Shown: positions 11,359-23,620 of the stretch, one piece after another
Position numbering within the stretch: position 1 is the first letter of the stretch
Layout of the letters: each line of letters starts with the position of its first letter
Source: Cryptomeria japonica
Taxonomy: Eukaryota; Streptophyta; Pinopsida; Cupressales; Cupressaceae
DNA: 62,000 bases
Direction: 5' to 3'
Assembly (NCBI RefSeq): GCF_030272615.1
Contig: NC_081405.1
Span: 650,208,920 to 650,270,919, forward strand
Notes under the pieces: model-generated
What the model was told of the DNA's origin: nothing
What the model saw: the letters and a program-made list of their open reading frames with translations, nothing else
The model's database searches: none
Translations under genes and position numbers: made by a program

Positions 11359-12502
11359 TGTTGGTATTATTGATGAATTCATCATGTGTTGCATTGGTTT
11401 TGTCATTGATGTCAACACTTATCTTCTTGGAGGTCTACATTGTTGATTTGGTGCTATGGTTATATTGGTTTACTATTGAACCAACACTTTGTGTTCACCA
11501 GTATGGTTAGTGACTTATGCACAGTCATCGGTATACATTCACCAGTAGGTTATATGGTTCATCGACATCGATGATAACTTGGAGGTCACTTGGTTATGTC
11601 AAAGACATGGATTGGAAGTTTGAATTTGGTGTTTTTCTTATTGGTCTAATCGGGTTGATAGATTTGCCTTTATCGGCAGATAGGTCTAGGCTATGGATCA
11701 GTACATGTTATCTATTCCAGATCAACATGGCACGTTATGGAGATTGTTTATTGATTGGATAACTTGGTAAATGTATTGAGCTGACATATTCTATCGCATC
11801 AAGACTTATTTGTAATTGATTTAATTGTAATATCTTTTGTGAGCCGACCTATACATTTGGTCTTAGGTTTTGTATAAATGATTGTAAGATCTTATTGAAG
11901 ATCAAGATATGGTTATGGTATGAGTGTGTTTGAATATTGAAGAGCAAAAATAAGCATATCCTTTTGCAAATCATGTAATTATTATTTGAAGGTTGAAGGA
12001 AGGTTATGAAGGTGTTTTGTTTGACACTCATGTTCAGAGCTTAACCAATACTAAATCCAGCATTGGAGATGCTATTTTGAGCAGTACATTATCATTGGAT
12101 TTAACCATCCAATTGTGTAGTCAGTGTGACTCCTATTTTGTGATTGAGTAGTGATCTCTAGGCAGTTGGCCTTTTTGCATGTGCAAAACCCATTTGTACA
12201 CATACTATCTACAGTAGTATCATCTGATTGTGGGTAAGGTTTCCCACCATTTTTTTTCCCTTACTGGGTTTCCACGTCAAAATCTCCGTGTTATGTGTTG
12301 TGGATGTTGTTTCTCTTTATGTTTCATGCATTAAGTTATATCGGTGCTACTATAACTGTTAATCTGTTTTACCGACACTTAAGTTTGGTTTACTGACATT
12401 AAGTTTAAATTTGAATAACTTGCATTTGGATTATAAATTATTGAGAACTGGTTGACAATTGATTCACCCCCCCCTCTCAGTTGTTCTTCCCGAGACCTAA
12501 CA
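11359..12502 (+). repeat. copia-1 5' LTR
   Basis: 1144 bp, TG...CA. TATA-like TTTTGTATAAATG is at about 11871-11880. A hairpin with a C-rich loop (12454-12485) lies 17 bases before the LTR end, as in the other copia LTRs here. Confidence 0.95.
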
Positions 12503-12504
12503 AT

Positions 12505-12516
12505 TGGAATCAGAGC
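12505..12516 (+). promoter_or_regulatory. copia-1 PBS (initiator Met tRNA)
   Basis: TGGAATCAGAGC two bases after the LTR. The family form is TGGTATCAGAGC, so one base has changed. Confidence 0.9.
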
Positions 12517-12559
12517 TAAGTCCTCTTTTTGCAGAAGCCTAACAACTTGAGGAGATCCT

Positions 12560-13640
12560 ATGGCAACAAATATTTTTAGGAAGGACAGTCCAAAGCTTGA
12601 TGGAACTAACTATGGTATATGGAAGATTAGAATGGAAACACATCTGAATTGCATTGGAAGAGATATATGGGATGTTACAAAGAATGCCTATGTTGCTCTT
12701 GTTCTGAATCAACCTCATCCACCAAAATTGGCTAAGGACATGGACAATGACTGCAAAGCAAGAGAAGCACTTCTGAGCATATTATCAGTTCAACAAATCA
12801 TGGGATTATCAAACCGATCTACTGCTAAAGCTATTTGGGATAAACTAGAAACACTGAATGAAGGAGATGCCACTATCAAAATTTCAAAACTGGAATGTTA
12901 CTGGGTCAGGTATGAAAACTTAAAAATGGAAGAAGATGAAAGAATTTCTGCATTTATGGAAAGAGTTAATGAAATCATTTTAGGAATTACAATGTTATGG
13001 AGGATCCTTAAGTGAAGATGAAATTGTGTCTAAATTGTTAAGAGAATTGCCACCAACTTACAAATTGAAAGTGAATGCTATTAATGAAATGAGAACAATG
13101 CCTAATACTTTAGTTTCTAGAGATACTTTGGTTGGAAAACTTTCTACGTTTGAACTTGAATAGTTTGGTCTTGTTGCTACTATAAAGACTGATTTAGCTT
13201 TCAAAGCATCATCATCATCGACATCATCATCATCTGACAAAACTAATTGGAAAGCACTTTATGCAAAAGAACTTGAAGATATGAGGAGAGAAAATGAAGA
13301 ACTTGAAGAACTTGAAGCACTATTTGCAAGGAAGATGCCTAAAGGTCCAACAGGAAGTAAGTAGTAAGGTAAAGCACCTTTCAAATTTTTTAATTGCAAT
13401 AAAGTTGGTCATATAGCATCTAGATGTTTTGATAGACATGCAAGGTTAAGGGAGGAAGCAAAAAGATCATATAAGCCTAACCCTGAATATCAGAGATATA
13501 GATTTAAGAAAAAAAGAGATAAGTCATGTTACTATGCAGATGAAGGTGTTACAGATGATTCAGATGAAGATCCAATAGATAGCAGATGGGATTTTGTTGC
13601 AATAAAAGAAGATCAACCGACACCTATTGTCAAACTGGTA
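12560..13640 (+). pseudogene. copia-1 Gag
   Basis: Starts at ATG 12560 (MATNIFRKDSPKLDGTNYGI), with the copia gag core (ALLSILSVQQIMGLSN, AIWDKLETLNEGD). An early shift near 12990 ends the first frame at 13015; the gag reading resumes in another frame (SLSEDEIVSKLLRELPPTYK). A TAG and a double stop (TAG TAA near 13360) follow. The zinc knuckle reads FFNCNKVGHIASRC, with the first Cys replaced by Phe; the sister copy has CFNCNKIGHIASRC. It would form the particle shell and bind RNA. Confidence 0.9.
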
Positions 13641-14190
13641 GAACAGGCACTGGTCGCAAAAATTGAAGAAAAGGATGAATGGATTATAGGTAGTGGATGC
13701 TCGCATTATATGACTGGTGATAAAAGAAAATTCTGATCATTTGAAGAAATTCATGGAGGTCTAGTAAGGATTGGAGATGATAAAGCTTGTTTAATCAAAG
13801 GAAAATACACTATATCTTTGGATGGTAAGCACAATACTGACAATGTTTATTTTGTAGAAGGTTTAAAGCATAATCTTTTGAGTGTTGGTCAATTAGTTGA
13901 GAAAGGATTTCAGTTACAATTCAAGAATGGAAAATGCAAAATCATAAACAAAACTGGATTGGAGATTGCAACCAATAATCAGACTAAAGGTAATATCTTT
14001 CACTTGAATACCAGTGATAAAACATGTTTGATTGCACACATTGATGAAAGTTGGTTATGGCATAAAAGACTCTATCATGTGTTTTTTGATTGCATTGTAA
14101 AGATCAGTTCAACTAAGGCAGTAACGGATTTACCTAAGATTGTGAAACCTCATAATCCGGTATGTAAGGAATGTCAAATGGGAAAGTAAG
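13641..14190 (+). pseudogene. copia-1 protease and GAG-pre-integrase region
   Basis: The protease active site reads WIIGSGCSHYMTGDK: the catalytic Asp of the copia D-S-G-C motif (present in the sister element) is Gly, so the protease is inactivated. A TGA follows at about 13734. The frame 13818-14189 has NVYFVEGLKHNLLSVGQLVE and the His-His-Cys-Cys integrase zinc motif (WLWHKRLYH...CKECQMGK), then TAA. Confidence 0.88.
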
Positions 14191-15050
14191 TTAGAACTAC
14201 ATTTAAGAGCATTACTGAGAAATCTAATATTATTCTTGATTTAATTCATACTGACTTATGTGTTCCAGAATGAACAAGAAGTCTACAAGGAGATAGATAC
14301 TTTATGCTAATAATTGATGATTATTCTAGAATGTGTTGGGTTACTTTTCTCAAGGAGAAATCATAAACTTTTGGAAGATTCAAGATATTCAAGGCAATGG
14401 TACAGAATGAAATCGACAAGAAAATCAAATGTTTGAGATTAGATCAAGGAGGTGAATTTACATCTAGATAATTTAATGCATTCTATGAAGTGAATGGAAT
14501 CAAAAGATAACTATCAGCACCCCGGACACCCCAGTATAATGGAGTTGTGGAAAGGAAGAATAGAACTATTCTGGATGCAGAAAGAACCATGTTAATGGAA
14601 GCAAATCTACCTCATATGTACTAGAGAGAAGCAGTGACTACAATGGTTTATACTTTCAATAGAGTTCACATAAAAAGTGAATCCGGTAAGACCCCTTATA
14701 AACTATGGTTTGGACATATTCCTACTCTTAAGTACTTCAGAATATTTGGAACAAATGTTATATTAGAAGAGATGAGTATATTGGAAAATCTGATCCTAGA
14801 GGTTATGAAGGAATATTTCTTGGTTATTCATGTAAAAGTAAGGTATATAGATGTTATAATAAAAGGTTACAGAAAATCATTGAGAATACTAATGTGAAGA
14901 TAGATGAACACTTTAGAGGAGATTCAAGATCTGTAGAATCAGCAGTTGAAATGATCATAGATCAACCAACATAGATTGCATCAGTACAGAATGAAGACCT
15001 AGTCACACTGGCATCATCAGAAAACTCAACAGTGACTGAAGGACTGTAGC
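14191..15050 (+). pseudogene. copia-1 integrase core
   Basis: Decayed integrase catalytic core: LIHTDLC holds the first Asp, LRLDQGGEF occupies the second Asp region, and NGVVERKNRT holds the Glu. Stops occur near 14270, 14365, 14470, 14508 and 14620; the last is a TAG at a conserved Trp. The C-terminal KTPYKLWFGHIPTLKYFRIFG region is present, then a shift near 14755. Confidence 0.88.
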
Positions 15051-15960
15051 CTATGAATGTTAATCAGAACAAACCCAAGTATGTAAGATTGAATCATTCA
15101 GAGAATCAGATAATTGGAAATAAGAATCAAGGTGTTATGACTAGAGGAAGACTGGCAAATGAAGAGGTATGTTTAATTTCTCAAATTGAACCAACATCTG
15201 TTATTGAAGCATGTCAGGATGAGCATTGGATAAAAGCAATGGAAGATGAATTAGAACAAATTGAAAAGAATAATACTTGGACATTGGTTCCCCGGCCTAA
15301 AGACAAAAATGTAATTGGAACTAAATGGGTATATAGAAATAAACTTAATGAAGATGGTGAAGTAATCAGGAAAAAATCAAGATTAGTTTGTAAAGGTTAT
15401 TCATAGAAAGAAGGAATAGATTATAATGAAACCTTTGCACCGGTAGCCAGAATTGAGGCAGTTAGACTATTTCTTGCATTTGCAACCTATAAGAACTATA
15501 AAGTTTATCAAATGGATGTAAAATGTGTATTTCTAAATGGAGATCTTGAGGAGGAAGTTTACATTGAACAGGCTGATGGATTTTCTTTGACAGATAATAA
15601 GGATATGGTTTATAGGCTAAGGAAATATTTATATGGATTGAAGCAAGCTCCCAGAGCTTGGTATGCTAGATTGGATACATATCTTTTGAAGTTTGGTTAC
15701 ACAAAAGGTAATGCTGACAGCAATTTGTATTACAAAGTCACTAATAATGATATTTTGGTTATTGAAGTCTTTGTAGATGATATCATTTTTGGAGGTGAAG
15801 ATGAATTATGTAAAGACTTTGCTAACCAGATGCAAAAAGAATTTGAAATGTCTATGATTGGAGAGATTAAAAAATTCCTAGGTTTGTAGATTTCACAAAC
15901 AGATAAAGGTATATTCATATGTCAAACAAAGTACTTGAAGTAACTTTTGAAGAAATTTGG
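15051..15960 (+). pseudogene. copia-1 reverse transcriptase
   Basis: Copia RT with [72 protein letters not shown] and the catalytic [10 protein letters not shown] box. Stops at about 15404 (CKGYS-stop-KEG, Gln in relatives), 15887 (FLGL-stop-I, Gln in relatives) and 15940. Both Asp of the VDD box remain. Confidence 0.92.
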
Positions 15961-16690
15961 TATGAAAAATTCCAAACCAGTAAGCACTCCTATGACTACA
16001 ACTGATAAATTGATATTGAAAGACGATTCAGCTCCTATTAATCCAACAAGGTACAAATCTATGATTGGAGGTTTATTGTATTTGACACAAACAACATTTG
16101 CTATAATGAATGCAGTATGTATTATTTCAAGATTTCAAAGCAATCCTAGATAAAATCATGAATCAATAGTTAAAAGGATTTTCCAGTATCTACAAGGCAC
16201 ATGAAATTTTGGTTTATGGTATCCTAAGGATGAAAATTTTGATTTATGTGCATACACTGATGCAAATTGGGCAGGTGATGTAGATGACATAAAGAGTACC
16301 ACTAGTGGTGCATTCTTTCTTGGTAGAAGATTGATTTCATGGATAAGCAGGAAGAATACTTGTACATCATTATCAATAGTAGAATCAGAATATGTTGCAG
16401 CAACAACTAATTGTACTCGGGTATTATGGATCAACCAAATGTTGAAGGATATAAAGGTAAAATGCAAAGAACCAATAATCATTTATTGTGATAATTCAAC
16501 AACAATTGATATATCAAATAATATGGTATTTCACTCTAAGACAAAGCATGTTTCTATTAAGTATAATTTTCTGAAAGAGAATGTTGAAGAAAATGAAGTA
16601 AGATTGGTTTATGTAAATACTAGAGAGAAAATTGTAGATATCTTTACAAAGCCTTTGCCGAAGGAAACATTTGAATATCTCAGAGAGTAG
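15961..16690 (+). pseudogene. copia-1 RNase H and pol C-terminus
   Basis: [30 protein letters not shown] and the RNase H core: AYTDANWAGDVDD, SIVESEYVAA and IYCDNSTTIDISNN. It ends with VDIFTKPLPKETFEYLRE and a TAG at 16688-16690. Stops near 16150 (NPR-stop-NHES) and 16202 show decay. It degrades template RNA. Confidence 0.9.
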
Positions 16691-16794
16691 CTTGGGGTAA
16701 TTTCCCCACTGAAAGAGACTTGAATGATGAAGATTGGAATCAAACCGACAGGGACTAACAAAAAAATCTTTTTTCCGGCTTTGATGGAGGAGAG

Positions 16795-17074
16795 CTACTT
16801 CTAAGGGGGAGTAGTGGCTGAATGTGAAGTCTTGAATTCTTAACTTCTTTGGCATTTGATGTCAAAGGGGGAGAGATATCTATGGAAAAACATTATTCCT
16901 TGGGAGAGATATACTCTTTGGACAGATGTATTTCGGTTTTGGTTTCTGTTTCTGTTACAGAACTTTCTATTGATCTATTTTGGCAAATTGTTGGTTTATT
17001 GGAGTTTGGCATTCCATTTTTGGCACTTAGATTTTTTACCATCTAGTGTTGCCATCAATTCCAAAGGGGGAGAT
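16795..17074 (+). promoter_or_regulatory. copia-1 polypurine tract and upstream PPT-like copies
   Basis: The functional position is AAAGGGGGAGAT at 17063-17074, directly before the 3' LTR. Two further purine blocks occur upstream: CTAAGGGGGAGTAG near 16802 and GTCAAAGGGGGAGAGAT near 16862. The same series precedes the 3' LTR in the other copia-type elements here. Confidence 0.8.
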
Positions 17075-18215
17075 TGTTGGTATTATGGATGACTTCGTCA
17101 TGTGTTGCATTCGTTTTGTCATTGATCTCAACACTTATCTTATTGGAGGTCTACATTGTTGATTTGGTACTATGGTTATATTGGTTTACTGTTGAACCGA
17201 CACTTTGTGTTCACTGGTATGGTTAGTGACTTATGCACAATCACCAATATACATTCACCAATAGGTTATATGGTTCACCGACAATGATGATAACTTGGAG
17301 ATCACTTGGTTATGTCGAAGACATGGATTGGAAGTTTGGATTTGGTGTTTTTCTCACTAGTCTAATCGGGTTGATAGATTTGCCTTTACCGACAGATAGG
17401 TCTAGGTTATGGACCGGTACATGTTATCTATTCCAGATCAGCACGACACATTATGGAGATTGTTTATTGGTTGGATAACTTGGTAAATGTATTGACTTGA
17501 CATGTTGTATCGCATCAAGACTTATTTGTAATTTATTTAATTGTAATATCTTTAGTGAGCTGACCTATATATTTGGTCTTAGGTTTTGTATAAATGATTG
17601 TAAGATCTTATTGAAGATCGGGATATGGTTATGGTATGAGTGTGTTCGAATATTGAAGAGAGAAAATAAGCAGATCCTTGTGCGAATCACACAAACATTA
17701 TTTGAAGGTTGAAGGAAGGTTATGAAGGTGTTTGACACTCATGTTAAGAGCTTAACCGGTACCGAATCCAACATTGCAGATGCTATTTTGAGCAGTACAT
17801 TATCATTGGATTTAACCATCCAATTGTGTAGTCAGTGTGACTACTATTTTGTGATTGAGCAATGAGCTCTAGGCAGTTGGCCTTTTTGCATGTGTAGACC
17901 CCATTTGTATACACATATTATCTATAGTAGTATCATTTGATTGTGGGTAAGGTTTCCTACCGTGGTTTTTCCCTTACCAGGTTTCCATGCCAAAATATTT
18001 GTGTTATGTGTTGTGGATGTTGTTTCTCTTTATGTTTCATGCATTAAGTTATACTGGTACTGCTATAAATGTCAATCTGTTTTATCGAAACTTAAGTTTG
18101 GTTTACTGGCATTAAGTTTAAATTGGAGTAAATTGCATTTGGATTATAAATTATTTAGAACTGGTTGACAACTGAATCACCCCCCCTCCTCAGTTGTCCT
18201 TCCTGGGACCTAACA
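17075..18215 (+). repeat. copia-1 3' LTR
   Basis: 1141 bp, clearly the partner of 11359-12502, with scattered substitutions. It ends GGGACCTAACA and is followed by GTGTG. The U5 hairpin (18167-18198) has a perfect 9-bp stem. Confidence 0.95.
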
Positions 18216-18220
18216 GTGTG

Positions 18221-18810
18221 GTGCAATGGTCATAAATTTCACATCAAAAAGTTGGATGACACGAAGAAAAATTGTGACTCTGGGATAACTGTAGTATTTC
18301 AGGTGACTAATGTTTCATCTAGAAGCGATATATATCCTCAAGTCTCACAAAATCGATACTATGGGATTTTGGATGATATACTTGAGTGTGACTTTGGGTC
18401 CTTCAAATTAGTTACTTTCTTCATCCAATGGTACAGGCTATGATTGAATGAAAATGATCCTGACATAACTATTATTCAATATGATAATGGATTTACAATG
18501 GTCAATACAAGGTCATTTGAGCGAGCTGGAAATGAGCCCTATGTTCTTCTAAGCCAATGTGAGCATGTATTTTACTCAAAGATTCCACATAAACCAGGTT
18601 GGTCATTTGTTGTTAGGCATGATCCTAGAGGAAGGTCGGTAATGTATAATGTCATGGAAGAAGAAGATACAAAAGAAATAGCAGATGATGTACATGACAA
18701 TCAGGATCAACCTTCAGTTGATGATGTGCCCGACGAAGATGTTGAAGAAGAGGAACAAGATCATGATGATGTAGGCATTAATTTTCATAAAGATAAAGAT
18801 GATGATATCA

Positions 18811-18868
<58 letters not shown>

Positions 18869-18870
18869 CA

Positions 18871-18934
<64 letters not shown>

Positions 18935-19016
18935 CGATTATATTACCAATCCTTTTAATGTCGATTCTAGATCAGAAGATATAGACAAAGAGTTGGATGA
19001 AGAAGAAGATCAATGA
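18221..19016 (+). pseudogene. CACTA (En/Spm) TNP2-type transposase, C-terminal DUF4216 region
   Basis: Continues the exon begun at 11336. It contains NGHKFHIKKLDDTKKNCDSG, YYGILDDILECDFGSFK, FIQWYRL, then NGFTMVNTRSF, NEPYVLLSQCEHVFY and PGWSFVVRHDPRG, the recognisable DUF4216 pattern found C-terminal to the transposase of plant CACTA elements. A TGA at 18441-18443 interrupts it. The tail is acidic, with a run of about 40 Asp encoded by (GAT)n, ending in TGA at 19014-19016. The catalytic DDE part would lie left of the window. The family call rests on motif recall, not on a search. Confidence 0.78.
18811..18936 (+). repeat. (GAT)n microsatellite coding poly-Asp
   Basis: About 42 GAT units with two interruptions (GAC, AAT), in frame with the CACTA transposase tail. 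Confidence 0.95.
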
Positions 19017-19516
19017 CAGGATTTAAATGTATGAGGTATGCGATTAGTATATTATCTATTTGATATTGATTTCTTGATATTTTTTGGTGAAATTTAAATG
19101 TTGTGAATATGTGGGAGTACTTTTTTGTAATTATGTGGGAGGACTTCTACTTTGTGATTATGTTTACATGTATCTTTACTTGTCAAGTCATTTATACTTT
19201 TATATTACAAATATTTGCATCATGTTGTGTTCCCTGCCGAGATATTTATTAAAAATTTAATGGATGAATCCTTTTAATGGTTTGATATGCAATAACACAA
19301 TGATTCCTATTATGATCATTTCAATCCTTAGTACAAATGAGGGAACATTATGCTCTAGTCAATATCTCAATGTGTAGAGATTGATATTTTAGATATTGAA
19401 GTAAGGATAACCCTTACATATAGAAAAGTGTAAAGTGCAAAGGAGGACAAGCCACTGTCTCATTTTCATTGACAAATAATCTGAGAGTCTAAAATATCCA
19501 GTAACAATCCCTAATA
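19017..19516. other. 3' flank of the transposase gene
   Basis: AT-rich with no frame of note. Probably 3' UTR and spacer; the word TGTGGGAG-GACTTCTAC and a variant recur near 19110-19145. Confidence 0.4.
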
Positions 19517-19985
19517 CCCAAAAATCTAGTAACAATACCTAATACCCCTAGCATGTCAGTCATCACCAAGCTTTTGTATTTGGCATAAGTGAAAGGTTGA
19601 AGCTACAAAAGTTTTCTTTAACTCAATACAAGACCTCACATACTATAACTAAAATCATATAAGAATAATCTCTAATAGACCTAAGAAAGATCACCAAAAT
19701 AACCCTCATTAAGTAACATGTTATGTATATATCGGGATAGCTAACCTGATCTAATAAGTCACTATTGAACATGGCTATCAGTATAGTTATACCAAATGCA
19801 AATGATGATATGCCTATCAGAATAGTCACTAAAGGTGGAATAGTAATATTTTGTAATCCCGATAGAGTATAGCCATCCCGACACACATCTAGGGGTAGAT
19901 TGTAGTGATGCGGGCCCTATCGGAATAACATATAAGATTGGGGTAGGTGCAAAAGGCTATCTAGATAGTGTAAACTTATAGAGAA
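19517..19985. repeat. Dispersed 0.46-kb repeat, copy A
   Basis: Shares near-continuous direct similarity with 56390-56835: GTAACAATACCTAATACCCC at the start, through TGTATATATCGGGATAGCTAA and ATCTAGGGGTAG, to GTGTAAACTTATAG, where the match stops abruptly. The two copies are about 37 kb apart. Confidence 0.85.
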
Positions 19986-20705
19986 TTCAAGGACAAAACC
20001 TCTATCAGTATAACTTGTGAAGACGGGATAACACCTTTTTGCTTTGTCGATGATGAAAGTAATGCTGATAAGCATTATCTAGGAGGAGTTCATGATAACT
20101 TATAAAGTCAGGATAACACATCAACAATGTTTCGATCGATGAAATTATCCTGATGATTTACAAATAGAGTACTATTGGTAGAACTATCTCGATTTAACAA
20201 TTATAAACTAAGAAACCAATAGCGATAAAAGGATAACAAATGAGGAGACCCTTATCAGAATGACTTATGAAGTCGAGAAAACAATCTTTGGATATGCCGA
20301 TAGTAGAAGTAATGTCGATGGAAATCATAACGATTGCTTATTTGTATAACTTAGGTTGAAATGATGCGAAAAAGAAATAGTTACTGATATCTCCATATTT
20401 ATCCGTAGTGATTAATTTGTCAGAAAGATGCCAAACTTAGAGGCAATGACAGGGAGAGTTAATCCAATGACATACGTCGTCAGATAATTTATATTTTAAA
20501 AAGATGGCTCATTGATTTATAGATTGAAACATTTAATGTCGCATGAACAAAATTCTCTAAGAAACACATCCAGGAGATTTTCGCACTAGAATTACAGACG
20601 CATTAAGAAGACATTGAAGCATGCCGAAAATACAAAAGAAGAAAGAAAGTGCTCTGATTGATTTCTTTGTGATTGTTTCAAGTAATAAATTCAATTGCTT
20701 GTAAA
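19986..20705 (+). other. Untranslated region before the unclassified ORF
   Basis: No coding frame. It is rich in words such as GATAACA, TATCAG and CTTATGAAGTCG. It could be LTR or leader of the element that carries the ORF at 20706, but no PBS or partner LTR was found. Confidence 0.35.
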
Positions 20706-23620
20706 ATGGAAAGTCCTAGTGGTTCTGCAAAAAGACAAAGAGGGAAGAGAAGCAAGGGTAAGGGAAAGAAATAGAAAAAAGAGGAAACAAGTCCAAAAAA
20801 TAGGGAAGAAGAAAGGAAATTGAATTAGGATCTGCTAGATCAATTGTCAAGTTCCACCCCCAAACCTAAGAGGTTGGCAAAGTGGAAATTAAAAGATAAC
20901 TATGCCAATGTGGGAGATGTGTACACAACTATTAGAGGCTATGAGCTATTCATGTTTCATTACCATAGGCATTAGAAGCCTGAGCCAATCTACAATATGT
21001 GGAAGTTGAGCTTGGGAAAACTTATTGTTCCCAATGTCTATGTCAATGTAGATCTTCTAAAGCTTCCGGTATAGAACTTTGATCCAAAAAAGAGGGCAAT
21101 ATGTGATCGGTATGGAAATCCTTGTTTCTTCGTATCATGGGAGGCAATTTTAGAATTTTTTTATTTTCCTGGGGTTTATGATCATCCCATTATCCTTGAG
21201 GATTTGCTTGAAGAGTATCATAGATTAGATACCACTTACGCTAGATGGAGACTGCCTTTTCACTTGCTTAATCCTGAGGCACCATTAGAGACAGGGGAGG
21301 GCCTAGTATTGTAAATTTGTTTAAAGACTATTTTAAGTATACATACTAATCAGTTGGTCAGGTTCTAGGGTTGAACACTCTGGATTTAATGAGAATAGAA
21401 TCCATGATCATTGCAATAGACATTTAGTCTCTAAAGGCTAGAGAATTTGATTTTTCTATGTTTGTAGTTGAGCAACTTGGGGTAGGACTTGCTGCTATCT
21501 AGAGGGAGTCTTCCAAAATTCAGTTTGCACATTATTATTTATGCATGCATATGGTGTTGTTTTACAGACAAGGATTGGGGCTCTGGCCTGAGGAAATGAG
21601 GGTAAGAAAATATGGTGGTGATAACCAGCCTCAACCAATTCAACTATGGACCTCAATCCACGACTGTAGATTTGTTAGGTATAGTTATATTCATTTTGAG
21701 GAATTATTTGTTAAAACTCTATACATTTTTTGCTCACTCTTGTAACTTTTCACTCTCAAAAGATGTGAAGAGATTTTTAAGTCCTATAGATTTTGGATGG
21801 CCTGATACTATTAGATACAATTGGGAGAGATTGGTATTGTTCCTCCAATGTAACCATGATTAGGATTTATGGATTTGAAGGGACCCCATTATTATTGCCA
21901 AAAACAGTTCCTGATAGGATAGCATATCTGGAGATCATAAGACAGATGGGAGAATCAAATCACATGCATCTATCTTCCCATGACAAACAATCTTTTTTAC
22001 CTAGGACCCTGTCTGTTGGAGAATTCATTGTGAATGGAAGAGAAGGACAAGAGCTCGCATGGAATGAATTGTTCCATTATAATATGAATTTGGGTGCTCC
22101 TGGCTCCAAGAAAGAACTTTGATCCAGAAGGATATATTCATTTAGTAAAAAAGAAGAGAAACTTGGTTTATCATGAGCACATCCCATATTTAAGGGATGA
22201 TTTAATAAGGAATATGGATGGGAAGGAGGCCGAATTGGCCATTGACAATCATAAGAGGGAGATTGAACAAAAATATAGAGAAAAACAAACTATTGAAATA
22301 TCATCCTTAGATGAAGAAGAGTCATTAGAAGAGCTTTCATTTGAACAATTCTCTATGATACTAATTGAAGAGCAGGTGTCACCTGTTAGGGATCGAGATG
22401 AAGGAATCTCGGTGGAAGATGACCTGAGGCTATTGGCTTGCAATGATTTTGTATCTGATGATAATTTAATAAGGACTCCTGAATTTATATCTTTCTTGTA
22501 TAGAGTGAAAGGTAAAGCAATCAGAGAGGGTGTTGAAATGAGCATAATGACTCTTGACAGAGGAAGGAAGCTTTTCAAGATGCAGGTGTGTTAATCTTTT
22601 CAAGATGGGATCTGAATTCAGCTCTAGTATTTGATAGTTTTTTGCATGACATTGATGCCAAACACAAATTGTCTCCTGGGGGTATGACCCAAGTATACAT
22701 GGGATCACTGTAAAACCTTGACAAATATTTTATGTTAATATGGTCACTATATCCTCCAAATAAGAAGCTCATGGTCATTGATACACAAAAGGCCTTTGGA
22801 CACATCATGACCCTAAATGTTGGTGAAATAAACCCCATGATGACAGCTAATTTAGGGATGAATATTGTTAAATTGAACAAAGCACAAATTCTTTTTTTGG
22901 TAAAAGAAGGTCAATCTAGTAAACTTGAAATAGTCAAGTTAAATAAATAAATTGATCAATTGAAACAAATGTTAAAACAAAAAGAGACACAAAGATTATT
23001 GATACAGGGCGAAAGCTCACAGCCTCAAACCAAGGCCAGCAAATTGAAAGAAGAAAATTATCAGCTGCAGGTGCAATTAAGAAAAACAAAGAGTGAAACC
23101 ATGTCAGTGCTGATACAAAAGAGATTCACTAATCTGATGACATGGATGGATAAGTATTGGGACATATACAATAAGAGCCAAACTGTCATTGAAGAACATG
23201 AGCGATTGGATAAATGACTACAGGAAAGGTCCCAGGAATTGCAAAGTGGAGATGAAGACATTCAGATGCAATGCAGAATTGTGAAAAACTAATGAAGGCT
23301 CATAAAAGGTATCTAGAAGAGTTAAGAGAAGAGGGGTCAAATTTCCTCAGTGAAAACACAAATAACATCCCACCCCTGCTCAACAAAGATGGAGGAGAAA
23401 AAGAAAAAAATGGGTTGAATCTGTGAGTGCCAACGCATACTCAAAAGTGCATTGAAAGTTGTCAAGGACCAAGACATTGACAAGGTAGCATATCTCATTG
23501 AGAGCATAGTGTTGATGGAAATGGAAGCTAGAGAAACAATCCATGATTGTGACACCAGATACAATGAGAAGTATCTAGCACATTTAAGTAATGTGCATTT
23601 ATGCCTAAGTAGATGATTAG
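20706..23620 (+). pseudogene. Unclassified long transposon-type ORF, coiled-coil C-terminus
   Basis: Decayed frame of about 970 codons with several stops and shifts. It begins at ATG 20706 with a very basic N-terminus (MESPSGSAKRQRGKRSKGKG, nuclear-localisation-like). Recognisable blocks follow: PCFFVSWEAILEFFYFPGVY, EEYHRLDTTYARWRLPFHLL, FDFSMFVVEQLGVGLAA, FAHYYLCMHMVLFYRQGLGL, an acidic linker (SSLDEEESLEELSFEQ) and, from ~22850, a Lys/Gln-rich coiled coil (KLKEENYQLQVQLRKTKSET). No polymerase, integrase or zinc knuckle was seen. Its architecture, with a globular N-terminus and long coiled coil, resembles ORF2 of the pol-less element at 42266. Function unknown. Confidence 0.6.

Larger units (their letters stand above)
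11359..18215 (+). mobile_element. Ty1/copia LTR retrotransposon (copia-1), complete but dead
   Basis: Two LTRs of 1144 and 1141 bp, both TGTTGGTATTAT...CCTAACA, with a perfect GTGTG target duplication (11354-11358 and 18216-18220), initiator-Met PBS and polypurine tract. Gag, protease, integrase, RT and RNase H occur in the order typical of Ty1/copia, but the frame is broken by more than ten stops and shifts. It belongs to the same family as the minus-strand copia at 35395-48584, judged from near-identical protein motifs and LTR layout. It sits in a CACTA transposase exon. Confidence 0.96.

Noticed and set aside
18799-18984. 61-codon poly-Met frame
   Set aside because: Frame-shifted reading of the GAT microsatellite; the Asp frame is continuous with the transposase.
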